Positions 16,018 through 24,842 of a stretch of DNA of 40,832 nucleotides are shown piece after piece (the stretch's first letter is position 1; each line of letters opens with the position of its first letter). Both the position numbers and the translations under genes were made by a program. Below the pieces are notes generated by a model. It saw only the letters and a list, made by a program, of their open reading frames with translations. It was not told the DNA's origin and did no database searches. The stretch is from the NCBI GenBank assembly GCA_021295965.1, contig JAGWBI010000033.1, forward strand, positions 439 to 41,270, written 5' to 3'. This DNA comes from Dehalococcoidia bacterium (GTDB taxonomy: Bacteria; Chloroflexota; Dehalococcoidia; Lucifugimonadales; UBA3495).

Positions 16018-18282
16018 ATGACTAACATCGTGCTCTCCAACACCAATTACCAGGTCGTGGGTACGCGGCCCATCCGCCACGACGGAGCCGACAAGGTTAC
16101 CGGGCGCGCGAAATATGGCGCCGATTTTGAGATGAGCGGAATGCTTTTCGGCAAGGTGCTGAGGAGCCCTCATGCTCACGCCCGTATCAAGTCTATCGAC
16201 ACCGCGGCGGCCGAGGCCCTGCCCGGGGTCCGCGCGGTCGTAACCGGCGCCGACCTGCCCATTGCCGCCAAGGACAACCCGCCGCTGTCGGCCCGCGCCG
16301 CCAGCGACAACGTCCTCGCCGGAGCGAAGGCTCTGTTCCGTGGCCACCCCATCGCGGCGGTAGCCGCCGACTCGGCCCACGTCGCCGAGGAAGCAGTCGG
16401 CTTGATCAAGGTGGAATACGAGGTCCTGAGCGCCAGCACCAACGTCCTGGACGCCATGAAGGACGACGCCGAGCTACTCCACGACGACCTCACCACCACC
16501 GAGCTCGGCGAAGATACCGATAAGCACAGCAACGTCTCGAACCGCTTCGTGTACGAGCAGGGCGACGTGGAAGCGGCGTTCGCCGAGGCCGACTTCGTCA
16601 TCGAGCGCGAGTTCAACACCCGCACCGTCCACCAAGGCTACATCGAGCCGCAGAACGCTTCCGCTTTTTGGAATGCGGACGGACACCTGACGGTGTGGAC
16701 CAGCACCCAGGGAGCTTTCGTAGCCCGTGACGCTCTGGCCGGTGTGCTGGAGTTGCCGGTTTCCCAGATCAAGGTAGTCCCCATGGAGATCGGCGGCGGG
16801 TTCGGCGGCAAGATTCCGGTGTACCTCGAGCCGGTAGCCGCGCTCCTTTCCAAGAAAAGCGGCCGGCCCGTCAAGATGCAGATGAGCCGCACCGAGACCT
16901 TCGAGGCCACCGGTCCCACCGCCGGCGCGTGGGTCAAGATCAAGATGGGCGCCAAGCAGGACGGCACCCTGGTGGCGGCCGACGCGGTACTCATCTACGA
17001 AGCCGGCGCATTCCCCGGCTCTTCGCCCGTGACCGCCGGCGCCCAGTGCGTGTTCGCGCCCTACGACCTGGCCAATCAACGGGTTGAGGGATACGACGTG
17101 GTCACCAACAAGCCGCGATCCTTCGCCTATCGCGCTCCGGGCGCTCCGATCTCCGCTTTCGGCGGCGAGCAGGTCGTGGACGAGCTGGCCGCCAAGTGTG
17201 GCATAGACCCGCTGGAGTTCCGCCTGAAGAACGCCAGCAAAGAAGGCAGTCGCCGGGTCGATGGTCCTCAGTTCCGCGTGATCGGCAACATCGAAACCCT
17301 GGAGGCCGCGAAGGACACCGACCACTACAAATCCGATTTGTCCGGCCCCAACCGCGGTCGCGGCGTGGCCAGCGGCTACTGGATGAATATCGGTTTGGCG
17401 TCCAGCGCCAGTATCAGCGTTAACGCTGACGGCACCATCGGCCTGGTGGAAGGATCGACGGACATCGGCGGCTCCCGCGCCTCCATCGCCATGCAGGCGG
17501 CCGAGGTGCTGGGGATCCCGGCAGAGGATGTCCGCCCCAGCGTCGCCGACACCGACTCGGTTGGGTACACCTTCCTGACCGGCGGCAGCCGCACCACCTT
17601 TGCCACCGGATGGGCCGCGTACGAATGCGCCCAGGAGATCAAGCGGAAGATGATCGACCGCGCCGGTCAGATCTGGGAGAAAGACGCCGACGAGATTGAC
17701 CTCGCCGACGGCATCTTCAAGCACAACTCCGATGAGGACCTTCAGATGTCCTTCAAGGAACTCGCCTCGCAGTTGGCGCGGACGGGTGGGCCGATTTCCG
17801 CGCAGGTAAGCGTGAGCCCCGGCGGAGAAGGCGGAGCTTTCGGCACCCACCTGGTTGACGTGGAGGTTGACACCGACACCGGCAAGGTGGACGTCCTGCG
17901 GTACACCGTCGTACAAGACGCCGGCAAAGCCATCCACCCCAGCTATGTGGAAGGCCAGATGCAGGGCGGCGCCGTCCAGGGCATCGGCTGGGCGCTTAAC
18001 GAAGAGTATTACATGAACGACTCCGGCGACATGGTCAACTCCAGCTTCCTGGACTATCGGATGCCCACCAGCCTGGACCTGCCCATGATCGACACCGTCA
18101 TCGTGGAGAAGGCCAACCCGGGCCACCCCTACGGCGTGCGCGGTGTCGGCGAAGTGCCCATCGTCCCGCCCATGGCCGCCATCGCCAACGCCATCCACGA
18201 CGCCATCGGTGTCCGCATGGACAACCTGCCCATGTCCCCCGGCGCCATCCTAGAAGAACTTTGGGAAAAGAACGGCGGCTAG
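16018..18282 (+). CDS. Xanthine dehydrogenase/CO dehydrogenase-type molybdopterin-binding large subunit
   Basis: A 754-residue molybdenum hydroxylase large subunit. The N-terminal a/b-hammerhead domain shows VTGRAKYGADFEMSGMLFGK and RSPHAHARIKSID. The Mo-cofactor domains show GGGFGGKIPVYLEPVAALLS, AYRAPGAPISAFGGEQVVDE and GGSRTTFATGWAAYECAQEI. GVRGVGEVPIVPP near the end carries the catalytic Glu at residue 712. Such enzymes hydroxylate heterocycles, aldehydes or CO with electrons leaving through 2Fe-2S and FAD subunits. Neither subunit gene is adjacent, which is unusual. GAGAGG about six bases upstream supports ATG 16018. Substrate unknown. Confidence 0.9.
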   Translation: MTNIVLSNTNYQVVGTRPIRHDGADKVTGRAKYGADFEMSGMLFGKVLRSPHAHARIKSIDTAAAEALPGVRAVVTGADLPIAAKDNPPLSARAASDNVLAGAKALFRGHPIAAVAADSAHVAEEAVGLIKVEYEVLSASTNVLDAMKDDAELLHDDLTTTELGEDTDKHSNVSNRFVYEQGDVEAAFAEADFVIEREFNTRTVHQGYIEPQNASAFWNADGHLTVWTSTQGAFVARDALAGVLELPVSQIKVVPMEIGGGFGGKIPVYLEPVAALLSKKSGRPVKMQMSRTETFEATGPTAGAWVKIKMGAKQDGTLVAADAVLIYEAGAFPGSSPVTAGAQCVFAPYDLANQRVEGYDVVTNKPRSFAYRAPGAPISAFGGEQVVDELAAKCGIDPLEFRLKNASKEGSRRVDGPQFRVIGNIETLEAAKDTDHYKSDLSGPNRGRGVASGYWMNIGLASSASISVNADGTIGLVEGSTDIGGSRASIAMQAAEVLGIPAEDVRPSVADTDSVGYTFLTGGSRTTFATGWAAYECAQEIKRKMIDRAGQIWEKDADEIDLADGIFKHNSDEDLQMSFKELASQLARTGGPISAQVSVSPGGEGGAFGTHLVDVEVDTDTGKVDVLRYTVVQDAGKAIHPSYVEGQMQGGAVQGIGWALNEEYYMNDSGDMVNSSFLDYRMPTSLDLPMIDTVIVEKANPGHPYGVRGVGEVPIVPPMAAIANAIHDAIGVRMDNLPMSPGAILEELWEKNGG

Positions 18283-18309
18283 CTCGCCTTGCGCGGCAGA
18301 TACCCGGAA

Positions 18310-18337
18310 CGATGCGGCGGGTTGAACCGCCGCATCG
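18310..18337. other. Perfect GC-rich hairpin between genes
   Basis: An 11-bp perfect stem, CGATGCGGCGG against CCGCCGCATCG, around a GTTGAA loop, 27 bases after the hydroxylase stop and 24 bases before the next start. There is no T-run after it, so if it is a terminator it is not the intrinsic type. It could also protect the 3' end of the upstream mRNA. Confidence 0.6.
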
Positions 18338-18361
18338 TATGATTATCGCGATGGAGGTTGT

Positions 18362-18733
18362 ATGACCACGCAAGCAACGCCGGCATTTGATATTGATGAG
18401 CGGTTATCGCGACTGGAAACCACGTTGGCGCTGTTCATGGAAGAGCAACGGGAGTGGCGCACTCAGTTCGTGGAAGATCAACGGGAATGGCGCGCTCAGT
18501 TCGTGGAAGATCAACGGGAATGGCGCGCTCAGTTCATGGAAGAGCAACGGGAGTGGCGCACTCAGTTCATGGAAGAGCAACGGGAGTGGCGTAGAGAGTT
18601 CAATGCCAGTTTGAACCGATTGGAAGCGCGCATCGATAAACTGGATGCCAACATCAACCGCCTGTACTTCGCAACATTCAGTGTGGTTGGCGCATTGGCC
18701 GTTGCAGTAATCGTCGCCAGCATATTCTCATAA
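18362..18733 (+). CDS. Tail-anchored coiled-coil protein with 11-residue repeats
   Basis: A 123-residue protein. Residues about 25-79 are five tandem 11-residue repeats of FMEEQREWRTQ type, predicted to be a long amphipathic helix. A short coiled coil (LNRLEARIDKLDANINRL) and a C-terminal membrane helix (FSVVGALAVAVIVASIF) follow. The repeats are nearly identical in DNA (33 bp), so they arose by recent tandem duplication or are kept homogeneous. An 11-residue periodicity gives a right-handed or straight helical bundle, as in some stalk proteins. ATGGAGG just upstream of the ATG acts as ribosome site. Function unknown. Confidence 0.7.
   Translation: MTTQATPAFDIDERLSRLETTLALFMEEQREWRTQFVEDQREWRAQFVEDQREWRAQFMEEQREWRTQFMEEQREWRREFNASLNRLEARIDKLDANINRLYFATFSVVGALAVAVIVASIFS
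18434..18598 (+). repeat. Five tandem 33-bp coding repeats
   Basis: Units start at 18434, 18467, 18500, 18533 and 18566. Units 1 and 4 start TTCATGGAAGAGCAACGGGA; units 2 and 3 start TTCGTGGAAGATCAACGGGA or very near it. The last unit diverges at its end (AGAGAG instead of ACTCAG). Confidence 0.9.
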
Positions 18734-18764
18734 ATCTGCTCGAACCGTGGAGGCAAAAAATACC

Positions 18765-19313
18765 ATGGCACGCGTACCCTTCGCTACCAGAGACAACATG
18801 GACGCCGCCGGACAGGCGGTATGGGACGAGATTGAATCCTCTCGCGGCGGCGTGCAGCGCAACTACGCCGCCATCCTCAACAACCCCCAGGCGGCCGGCA
18901 ACTTCGCCCACCTGGGAGGCTACGTCCGTTTTGAAACGCCGCTGCCGGCTCGCGTGAAAGCCGTCGCTGTCCTGACGGCGGCGCGGGAAGCCTGTGGCCA
19001 CTACGTCTGGACGGTCAACCAGCCGGCCGCGCGCAACGCCGGTCTCACCGATGCCGACATCGCGGCCATCCACGAGTACCGCGCGCCCAACGGCCTGTCG
19101 GGCGATGACGCTGCCGTGTCCGGTTTCGTGATCGAGCTACTGCGCCAGCACCGCGTCTCCGACAGCACCTTCGAGGCCCTGCGGGGCATCATCGGCGACG
19201 CCGGCATCGTTGACCTTCTGGTGGTCGTCGCCTACTACCACGGCCTGGCTCACACCCTGCAGGCCCTGGCCGTGGAACTGCCCGAAGGCACGGCGGACGC
19301 TCTGACCTATTGA
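18765..19313 (+). CDS. Carboxymuconolactone decarboxylase/AhpD-like protein
   Basis: 182 residues, all-helical. Family features are FATRDNMDAAGQAVWDEI near the start, LPARVKAVAVLTAAREACGH in the core, ARNAGLTDADIAAI and the late LLVVVAYYHGLAHTLQAL. The core has a single Cys before HYVW and lacks the CxxC pair of redox-active AhpD proteins. The usual His seven residues after that block is Asn (VNQ), so decarboxylase or peroxidase chemistry cannot be assumed. ATG 18765 is chosen as the start before ARVPF; GGAGG at 18749-18753 is upstream. It follows the coiled-coil gene by 31 bases. Confidence 0.8.
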   Translation: MARVPFATRDNMDAAGQAVWDEIESSRGGVQRNYAAILNNPQAAGNFAHLGGYVRFETPLPARVKAVAVLTAAREACGHYVWTVNQPAARNAGLTDADIAAIHEYRAPNGLSGDDAAVSGFVIELLRQHRVSDSTFEALRGIIGDAGIVDLLVVVAYYHGLAHTLQALAVELPEGTADALTY

Positions 19314-19624
19314 TCCTGCCCGTGTGCCCCATTTGCGCATTCGCGTGGGTCTTTCCAGGTCAATGTGCACCGCCAGCGAAGCGTATAGGATCCCATGCCC
19401 AAAGGCCATTTTATTTGGAGACTGGCCTAGCCTGGTTTTACCAGATAGCAACCCGGCCTGCCGTGCGCTATTTCCACTGCCGCAGCCGGCATTGCATGGA
19501 GAGGGCGTCAGGCGGGTGATAGTTGTTCTGGACTGAAAACCACGAGTTGAAGCTGTTCCGGTTCGGCGCGCGCGGCGATCCAATCGGCGCCGGGCGCCGT
19601 GGTCATCATCCCTGGCGGCCCATC

Positions 19625-19800
19625 TCATTCCCGAGTCCCACCGGCAGGGGTGAGGGGCGCGTCCACCATCAACCGCTCCCAAATGTCCGTCAGCCCGTAA
19701 GTGCTGAAGTATGAGCGGCCTTTCTTGCCCACGCTGTCCTCGGGATCGGTGGGGATCAACGAGTCTCGTTGTTCAGTGGCCGGCCCCCTAGCCGATGGCC
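19625..19800 (-). pseudogene. Possible C-terminal gene remnant
   Basis: On the minus strand an in-frame stretch reads TEQRDSLIPTDPEDSVGKKG, then RSYFSTYGLTDIWERLMVDA, and stops at 19625-19627. It reads like the end of a real protein, but no start or upstream part is present; the frame closes at a TAG a little further upstream. The family is not recognised. Confidence 0.3.
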
Positions 19801-19891
19801 AACACCGCTCCTACCTGCCGCAGCGATGACACCCGCGAACGACAACGCACTGCTGTTGCCGGTAGCGTTGTAATTTAGGCGGTTTCGATCT

Positions 19892-19919
19892 GCAGGGGCG
19901 GATGATTATGCGCCCCTGC
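19892..19919. repeat. 28-bp palindrome, family copy 3
   Basis: Arms GCAGGGGCG and CGCCCCTGC flank GATGATTATG. It shares the AGGGGCG...GATTAT...CGCCCCT core with 1795-1818. Confidence 0.8.
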
Positions 19920-20105
19920 CTCCGTTGACAGCGATGTTGGCGGGAATTACACCACCCAATCCGAAACGCTACCGTTGTTCACGACGCGGTTACTCTCCCC
20001 GACACTTGGGTTAGCTCATCCAGCAAACCGAAGCTGCCTCGACGCGCATCGGTTCGCATCGCTTACCACAATAATAGCGACGCATAATAATTGTTATTCC
20101 GTATA

Positions 20106-20134
20106 TTGACATGACCGAAACCGTTGGATAGACT
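20106..20134 (+). promoter_or_regulatory. Candidate sigma-70 promoter for the peptide importer operon
   Basis: A perfect TTGACA at 20106-20111, then 17 bases, then TAGACT at 20129-20134 (four of six matches to TATAAT). It lies about 135 bases upstream of the binding-protein start, in locally AT-rich DNA. Confidence 0.4.
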
Positions 20135-20270
20135 ACGCCACCAACTTGTACGTCGGCATTGGACGAGATATGTCCAGCGAAATCAGAAAAATACAGTCGG
20201 TTACGGTACGTCAAGCGTCAGGTCCTACTAGCGGTTCCTTCGTAACGCAACGCTGCCAGGAGGTGGCCCG

Positions 20271-22190
20271 ATGAGTTGGTTCAAGATTAGCCGCCAAAAT
20301 TTTATTCCTTTGGTGATCGCGACCTTGCTTTTGACCCCGATCATCGCGTGCGGCACGGCCGGCGAAACGGAAACGCCGGTCCAGCAGCCCGCCGCCGCTC
20401 AGCAACAGCCGGCCGCTCAGCAGTCGGCGCCCGCGCAACCCGCTCCTACCGAGCCGTCGGCGGCAGTCCAGTCGGCGCCCGCCTTGTCGGCGCCCGCCCA
20501 GGCGGGTGCTGCCGGCCAGACTTCCGGGCAAACCTCCGGACAGACGGCTCCCGCCCAGGTCGCGCCTACCGCCGTGCCACAATCCGCCGCCCCCTCCAGC
20601 GATACCGCCATGGCCGCGGAACCCATGGGCACCCTGAACACCGGTCTAAAAGAGATGGGCCCCTTCTTCCTGCACCCCAGCAACCTGGGCAACCCGCAGA
20701 TTTTCGTCCACGGCACCGCGCCCATCGGCGAGGGGTTGATACAGAAGGACATCAACCGGGAAGTCAGCGGCCTCCTGGCCAGTTCGTGGGAAATCTCCGA
20801 GGACTTCCTGACCTGGACCTTTGAGTTGAACGAAGGCGTCCAGTTCCACAAGGGATACGGGGAGATGACGTCGGAAGACGTGGTCTGGTCCATGCGTCAA
20901 TGGGGATTGAGCAAGCACCCCCGCGCCGGACAGTTGGCCAACTTCTGGGAGGAGCGCCCCGGTTCCGGGATCATCGACGACTATACCTTCAAGGTACACA
21001 CCGGCGAGCCCTTTGTGGAAGTAATCGCCCGACAATGGTTCATGACCCCGGGCGGCGGTTCCACCTTCATCGCCAGCAAGAAACAGACCGACGAGTTGGG
21101 CGTGGAAGCCGCCAGCATGGACATGGCCGCCACCGGCCCCTGGGAAATCGCGGAACATCGCACCGGAGAGTTCTGGAAGATGTCAGCGGTGCGCGACCAC
21201 TGGCGCCACACTCCGGCGTTCGCCGAGTTCATCATGTGGGAGATTCCCGAGGAAGCCTCGCGCGTGGCCGGCTTTCAGACTGGAAATCTGGATACCTTCC
21301 TGATGTCCTTCGACACCATTCCTGCCGTACTGCAAGTGGAAGGCGCCAGGCTGCTGACGGTGCCCAACGCCATCGAAATGGGCCTGCGCATCTATGGTAA
21401 CTGGTATCCTGTTGAGGGCGTGGAAACCCGCCCCGGGTACGACCCCGAACTGCCCTGGGTTTCTCCCACCGATGACATCACCTCGCCGGAATGGGAAGAG
21501 GCCCGCAAGGTTCGCTTGGCCCTGATCACAGCCATCGACCGCCAGGGTCTGGTTGACACCATCCTGTCTGGTTATGGACACATTGAGACATCCATGAGGA
21601 ACTACTCCGGCTTCGAACACTACCTGGACGGAAGGGACTGGGAGTTCAACCCGGACCGCGCCAGAGAACTGCTGGCAGAAGCCGGTTACCCGGATGGGTT
21701 CAGCATAACCCTGACTCCTTCCATCCGAGGCGCGCCGGCCGAGGTGGAAGGTTGTGAGGCCATCGCGCAGATGTGGCACGACATCGGATTGGACGTGGAC
21801 TTCCAGCGCGTGCCCTACACGACCCTGCGGCCTCAGCTGGTCGGACGCACCTACCAGGGCGCCACCTGCCACGCCGGCACCCCGCCGCCCACCCCCGCCA
21901 CCGGATATGGCAGCTACATCAGCGCCAACCCCTTCAATCGCGGACTGGAGCACCAGTGGTCTGAGGACAAAATGCTGGAGGCCCAGGCCGCCGTTGATCC
22001 GGCCGAGCGCGAAGCTTTAGAGCGCGAAATTGGACAGTGGTTGTTCGACCACGTCCTGACCGACATCAATTACTATACAATTGACGCTGTCTGGCCCGTG
22101 GGTCCTCGCATCGAACCTTGGCTCGAGCACGTCCGCACCACCGACGTCCGCCAGATCAATGGTTATGAGTACATCCGCCCTCGGCAGTAA
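20271..22190 (+). CDS. Peptide/nickel-type ABC transporter substrate-binding lipoprotein, copy 1
   Basis: A 639-residue family-5 extracellular solute-binding protein. The lipoprotein signal ends at the lipobox IIAC with Cys27, followed by a Gln/Ala/Pro/Ser-rich linker of about 80 residues that would hold the domain off the membrane. The binding domain begins near GTLNTGLKEMGPFFLHP. It contains SWEISEDFLTWTFELNEGVQ, the family motif YGEMTSEDVVWSMRQW, and FNPDRARELLAEAGYPDGFS. It captures oligopeptides or similar solutes for the permease encoded downstream. AGGAGGTGG shortly before ATG 20271 is a strong ribosome site. It is paralogous to the next gene. The ligand is unknown. Confidence 0.9.
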   Translation: MSWFKISRQNFIPLVIATLLLTPIIACGTAGETETPVQQPAAAQQQPAAQQSAPAQPAPTEPSAAVQSAPALSAPAQAGAAGQTSGQTSGQTAPAQVAPTAVPQSAAPSSDTAMAAEPMGTLNTGLKEMGPFFLHPSNLGNPQIFVHGTAPIGEGLIQKDINREVSGLLASSWEISEDFLTWTFELNEGVQFHKGYGEMTSEDVVWSMRQWGLSKHPRAGQLANFWEERPGSGIIDDYTFKVHTGEPFVEVIARQWFMTPGGGSTFIASKKQTDELGVEAASMDMAATGPWEIAEHRTGEFWKMSAVRDHWRHTPAFAEFIMWEIPEEASRVAGFQTGNLDTFLMSFDTIPAVLQVEGARLLTVPNAIEMGLRIYGNWYPVEGVETRPGYDPELPWVSPTDDITSPEWEEARKVRLALITAIDRQGLVDTILSGYGHIETSMRNYSGFEHYLDGRDWEFNPDRARELLAEAGYPDGFSITLTPSIRGAPAEVEGCEAIAQMWHDIGLDVDFQRVPYTTLRPQLVGRTYQGATCHAGTPPPTPATGYGSYISANPFNRGLEHQWSEDKMLEAQAAVDPAEREALEREIGQWLFDHVLTDINYYTIDAVWPVGPRIEPWLEHVRTTDVRQINGYEYIRPRQ

Positions 22191-22232
22191 CAGTGCCGGT
22201 ATCCAAAATCCATCAACAATTTTGAGGTGAAC

Positions 22233-24158
22233 ATGCCGCGTTTTCCCGGAATCTCCACTACTATGAGTCTGCTGGCGCTGCCATTGTTGTTGGCGCTGGT
22301 GGTTGCCTGCGGCGGCGCATCCCCAACGGAAGCGCCGTCAACCGAACAATCGCAGCCGGCCGCCGCGCAACAATCGTCCGAACAGCAGACGGCTCCGCAA
22401 CAGCAGACAGCCTCACAACAGCAGGCCCCCGCACAGCAATCTGCCCCGCAACAGGCGGCTCCGCGGCAGCAGGCTACCCCACAACCAGGAGATCCTACGA
22501 GAGTTCCCATTGCCACCGCCGCCCCCACTCCCGAAACGGCGATGCCCGAGGTTATGGAGAAACCGGAGGGAACCCTCAATGTCGGGCAAAAAGAGCTTGG
22601 CCCGTTCATGGGCCACCCCGCCCTGACCGGCAACCCGCAGATTTTCCTCCTGCAAACCGCGCCCATCGGCGAATCGCTGTTGACGGTTTCCAGCGAGCTG
22701 AGGCCCGTGGGAATGCTGGCCAGAGAGTGGGAAGTGTCTGAGGACGGTTCCACTTGGACATTCCGCCTGAATGAGGGCGTCATGTTCCACAAGGGATATG
22801 GCGAGATGACCGCCGAGGACATAATCTGGAGCATGCGCGCCTTTGGGGCCGAGGGTTCCAAGCACCCCCGGGCCTCCAACATGCGCGGTATCTGGGAGAA
22901 CCCGGAGGGGCACGCCAAGGCCATTGACGATTACACCGTTGAGGTCAATACCGGCGAACCTTGGTCGGAGGTTCCGGTCAACGAGATCCTGACCAGCGCC
23001 GGCGGCGGCGGAACTTGGATCGTCAGCAAGAAGCAGCACGACGAACTGGGAGCCGAAGAGGCCAACGATAAGATTGCCGGCACGGGCTCCTGGGACTTGG
23101 TGGAATACCGCACCGGCGAGTTCTGGCGCATGGAGGCCGTGGAAGACCACTGGCGCAAAACCCCCCACTTCGCCGATATGATCTTCCGCGAAATTCCCGA
23201 GGAGTCTTCCCGTCTCGCGGGGTTCCAAACCGGCAACTTGGATACCACCATCGTCGCCTTTGACTCCCTCTCCCTCATCGAAGAGGTGGAAGGCGCGGAA
23301 ATCATGCGTATCCCCGGTGGTGGTGAGGCGGCGCTGACCTTCTACGGCCAGTACTACGTAGGCGCCGGCACCGATGACGAGCAACCGGGTTACGATCCCG
23401 AACTGCCCTGGGTGTCATCCAATCCCGACATTAATTCCGAAGAGTGGAAGAACGCCGCCAAGATCCGCACCGCGCTGTCCATCGCCATTGACCGGCAGGG
23501 CATTGTAGATACCCTGCTCCAGGGCTACGGTTACCCGGCGGTGCTGTGGGACTTCGGTCGATACGAAGACAGCTGGCTGCCCCAGGAACTGCGCTGGGAG
23601 TTCAACCCCGAACGTGCCAAGCAACTGATCACCGAGGCCGGCTACCCCGACGGGTTCAGCATCACCCTGACGCCAGCCCGGCGCGGCGCCCCGGTGGAAG
23701 TGGAAGCCTGTGAAGCCATCGCCACGATGTGGGGCGACATCGGCGTGGACGTGAAGTTCCAGGTACTCCCCTACGCGACGCTGCGGCCCAGCCTGATTGC
23801 CCGCAACTACCAGGGATCCACCTGCCACGCCGGCGGCATCCGGTTGGAGCCGGGACAAGGCTTTTCCGGTATGCTGTCCAAGCTACACCACCAGGCCGTC
23901 TGGAACCGGGGCATCGAGCATCCCTGGTTTGACGAGAAGGTGTCCGAGCACATGGGCGAAGTAAACACCGAAAAGCGTCGGGAACTGGCGGTCGAGATCG
24001 CTACCTTCATGTTCGAGAACGCCATCACCGGCATTGGCCTGTACAACTTCGATGCTCTGTGGCCAGTGGGTCCCAACATCCAGCCGTGGGTTGAGGGCGT
24101 GCGCTACCGCGACTTGCGGAATATCAACGGCTACGAGTACATTCGGCCCAGAGAGTAA
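22233..24158 (+). CDS. Peptide/nickel-type ABC transporter substrate-binding lipoprotein, copy 2
   Basis: About 641 residues. The signal peptide ends at lipobox VVAC with Cys26, followed by a Gln-rich linker (repeats of QQQTA, QQQAP type). The family-5 binding domain closely parallels copy 1: GTLNVGQKELGPFMGHP, YGEMTAEDIIWSMRAF, FNPERAKQLITEAGYPDGFS and a C-terminal NINGYEYIRP like the NGYEYIRP of copy 1. The pair is a tandem duplication with diverged ligand pockets. ATG 22233 is chosen because GAGG at 22224-22227 sits five bases before it; a GTG six bases upstream overlaps that site. It lies 42 bases after copy 1. Confidence 0.9.
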   Translation: MPRFPGISTTMSLLALPLLLALVVACGGASPTEAPSTEQSQPAAAQQSSEQQTAPQQQTASQQQAPAQQSAPQQAAPRQQATPQPGDPTRVPIATAAPTPETAMPEVMEKPEGTLNVGQKELGPFMGHPALTGNPQIFLLQTAPIGESLLTVSSELRPVGMLAREWEVSEDGSTWTFRLNEGVMFHKGYGEMTAEDIIWSMRAFGAEGSKHPRASNMRGIWENPEGHAKAIDDYTVEVNTGEPWSEVPVNEILTSAGGGGTWIVSKKQHDELGAEEANDKIAGTGSWDLVEYRTGEFWRMEAVEDHWRKTPHFADMIFREIPEESSRLAGFQTGNLDTTIVAFDSLSLIEEVEGAEIMRIPGGGEAALTFYGQYYVGAGTDDEQPGYDPELPWVSSNPDINSEEWKNAAKIRTALSIAIDRQGIVDTLLQGYGYPAVLWDFGRYEDSWLPQELRWEFNPERAKQLITEAGYPDGFSITLTPARRGAPVEVEACEAIATMWGDIGVDVKFQVLPYATLRPSLIARNYQGSTCHAGGIRLEPGQGFSGMLSKLHHQAVWNRGIEHPWFDEKVSEHMGEVNTEKRRELAVEIATFMFENAITGIGLYNFDALWPVGPNIQPWVEGVRYRDLRNINGYEYIRPRE

Positions 24159-24193
24159 TCAGATGGCAAGCAGGTTGAGCAGGCGACTTTAAT

Positions 24194-24703
24194 ATGGTGT
24201 GGCGCAAGCCTGGAATCTCAGTTTTGTTCCGGACGCTGTTCGGGTTGCCGTTGGCGGGTGTGCTGGGGGTTATCGGGATGGCGATTGCATCGGCCATGGC
24301 GGTATTCTTCGGAGTATCGGGCCTGAACGCCCTGCTCACCCTGCTGATGATCGGCGCTGGCATCGGCGCCGGAATCGGAGCGGGGGTGATGATGCTGAGG
24401 ATCGATGCCATCCCGCATTGGACGATACTGCTGGCCGTGGGCCTGGTCCTGTCGGCGGTGGGCGCCGGCGGCGGCTGGGCGGGTTTCCAGATCGGAGACT
24501 GGATCTCCGCCATCGAGGACGCCAACTGTGTGGGGGTGTGCGGATACTTCCTCAGGCCGAGAACGTACATCGTCCTGGGAGCGGCACTCGTGCCAAACTG
24601 TATCGTGCTGGTGTTCAACATCAGTTATGAAGGAGGGTTCGGACGGTGGGCTTCGTCCAAACCCCGGGCTGTCGGCCCGGCGGGGGAGGCCCAGCGTCGC
24701 TGA
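24194..24703 (+). CDS. Unknown polytopic membrane protein within the importer operon
   Basis: 169 residues with about four hydrophobic helices, including LPLAGVLGVIGMAIASAMAV, LLTLLMIGAGIGAGIGAGVM, ILLAVGLVLSAVGAGGGWAG and IVLGAALVPNCIVLVF. It is very rich in Gly and Ala. It lies between the binding-protein genes and the permease gene, on the same strand and 35 bases after copy 2, so it is probably co-transcribed. It is not a standard subunit of this transporter class and no family is recognised. Confidence 0.6.
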   Translation: MVWRKPGISVLFRTLFGLPLAGVLGVIGMAIASAMAVFFGVSGLNALLTLLMIGAGIGAGIGAGVMMLRIDAIPHWTILLAVGLVLSAVGAGGGWAGFQIGDWISAIEDANCVGVCGYFLRPRTYIVLGAALVPNCIVLVFNISYEGGFGRWASSKPRAVGPAGEAQRR

Positions 24704-24842
24704 TCGCCACCACTGTGGGATGGGAAAACGCCATGAGACGGCTCAGGGGTAGTTGGTCCCGGTATGATGACAACGGCCGTGAAACCATGACCGCCACGTG
24801 GCCGTCAACTGCAGAAGGAACCGGTTTGTGAGGGAGTGAAAT

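Larger units (their letters stand above)
19314..20270. other. Long intergenic region, about 950 bases
   Basis: No intact gene is seen. It contains a possible minus-strand gene remnant (19625-19800), a palindrome of the same family as 1795 and 5271 (19892-19919), a likely sigma-70 promoter (20106-20134) and the leader of the first peptide-binding protein gene. The stretch 20040-20200 is AT-rich compared with the rest of the window. Confidence 0.7.

Noticed and set aside
16474-18198. Minus-strand open frame of 574 codons
   Set aside because: Antisense shadow of the molybdenum hydroxylase gene, with low-complexity Gly/His/Val-rich translation.
18434-18598. CRISPR-like repeat array
   Set aside because: The 33-bp units are contiguous with no spacers and are in frame inside a coding gene.
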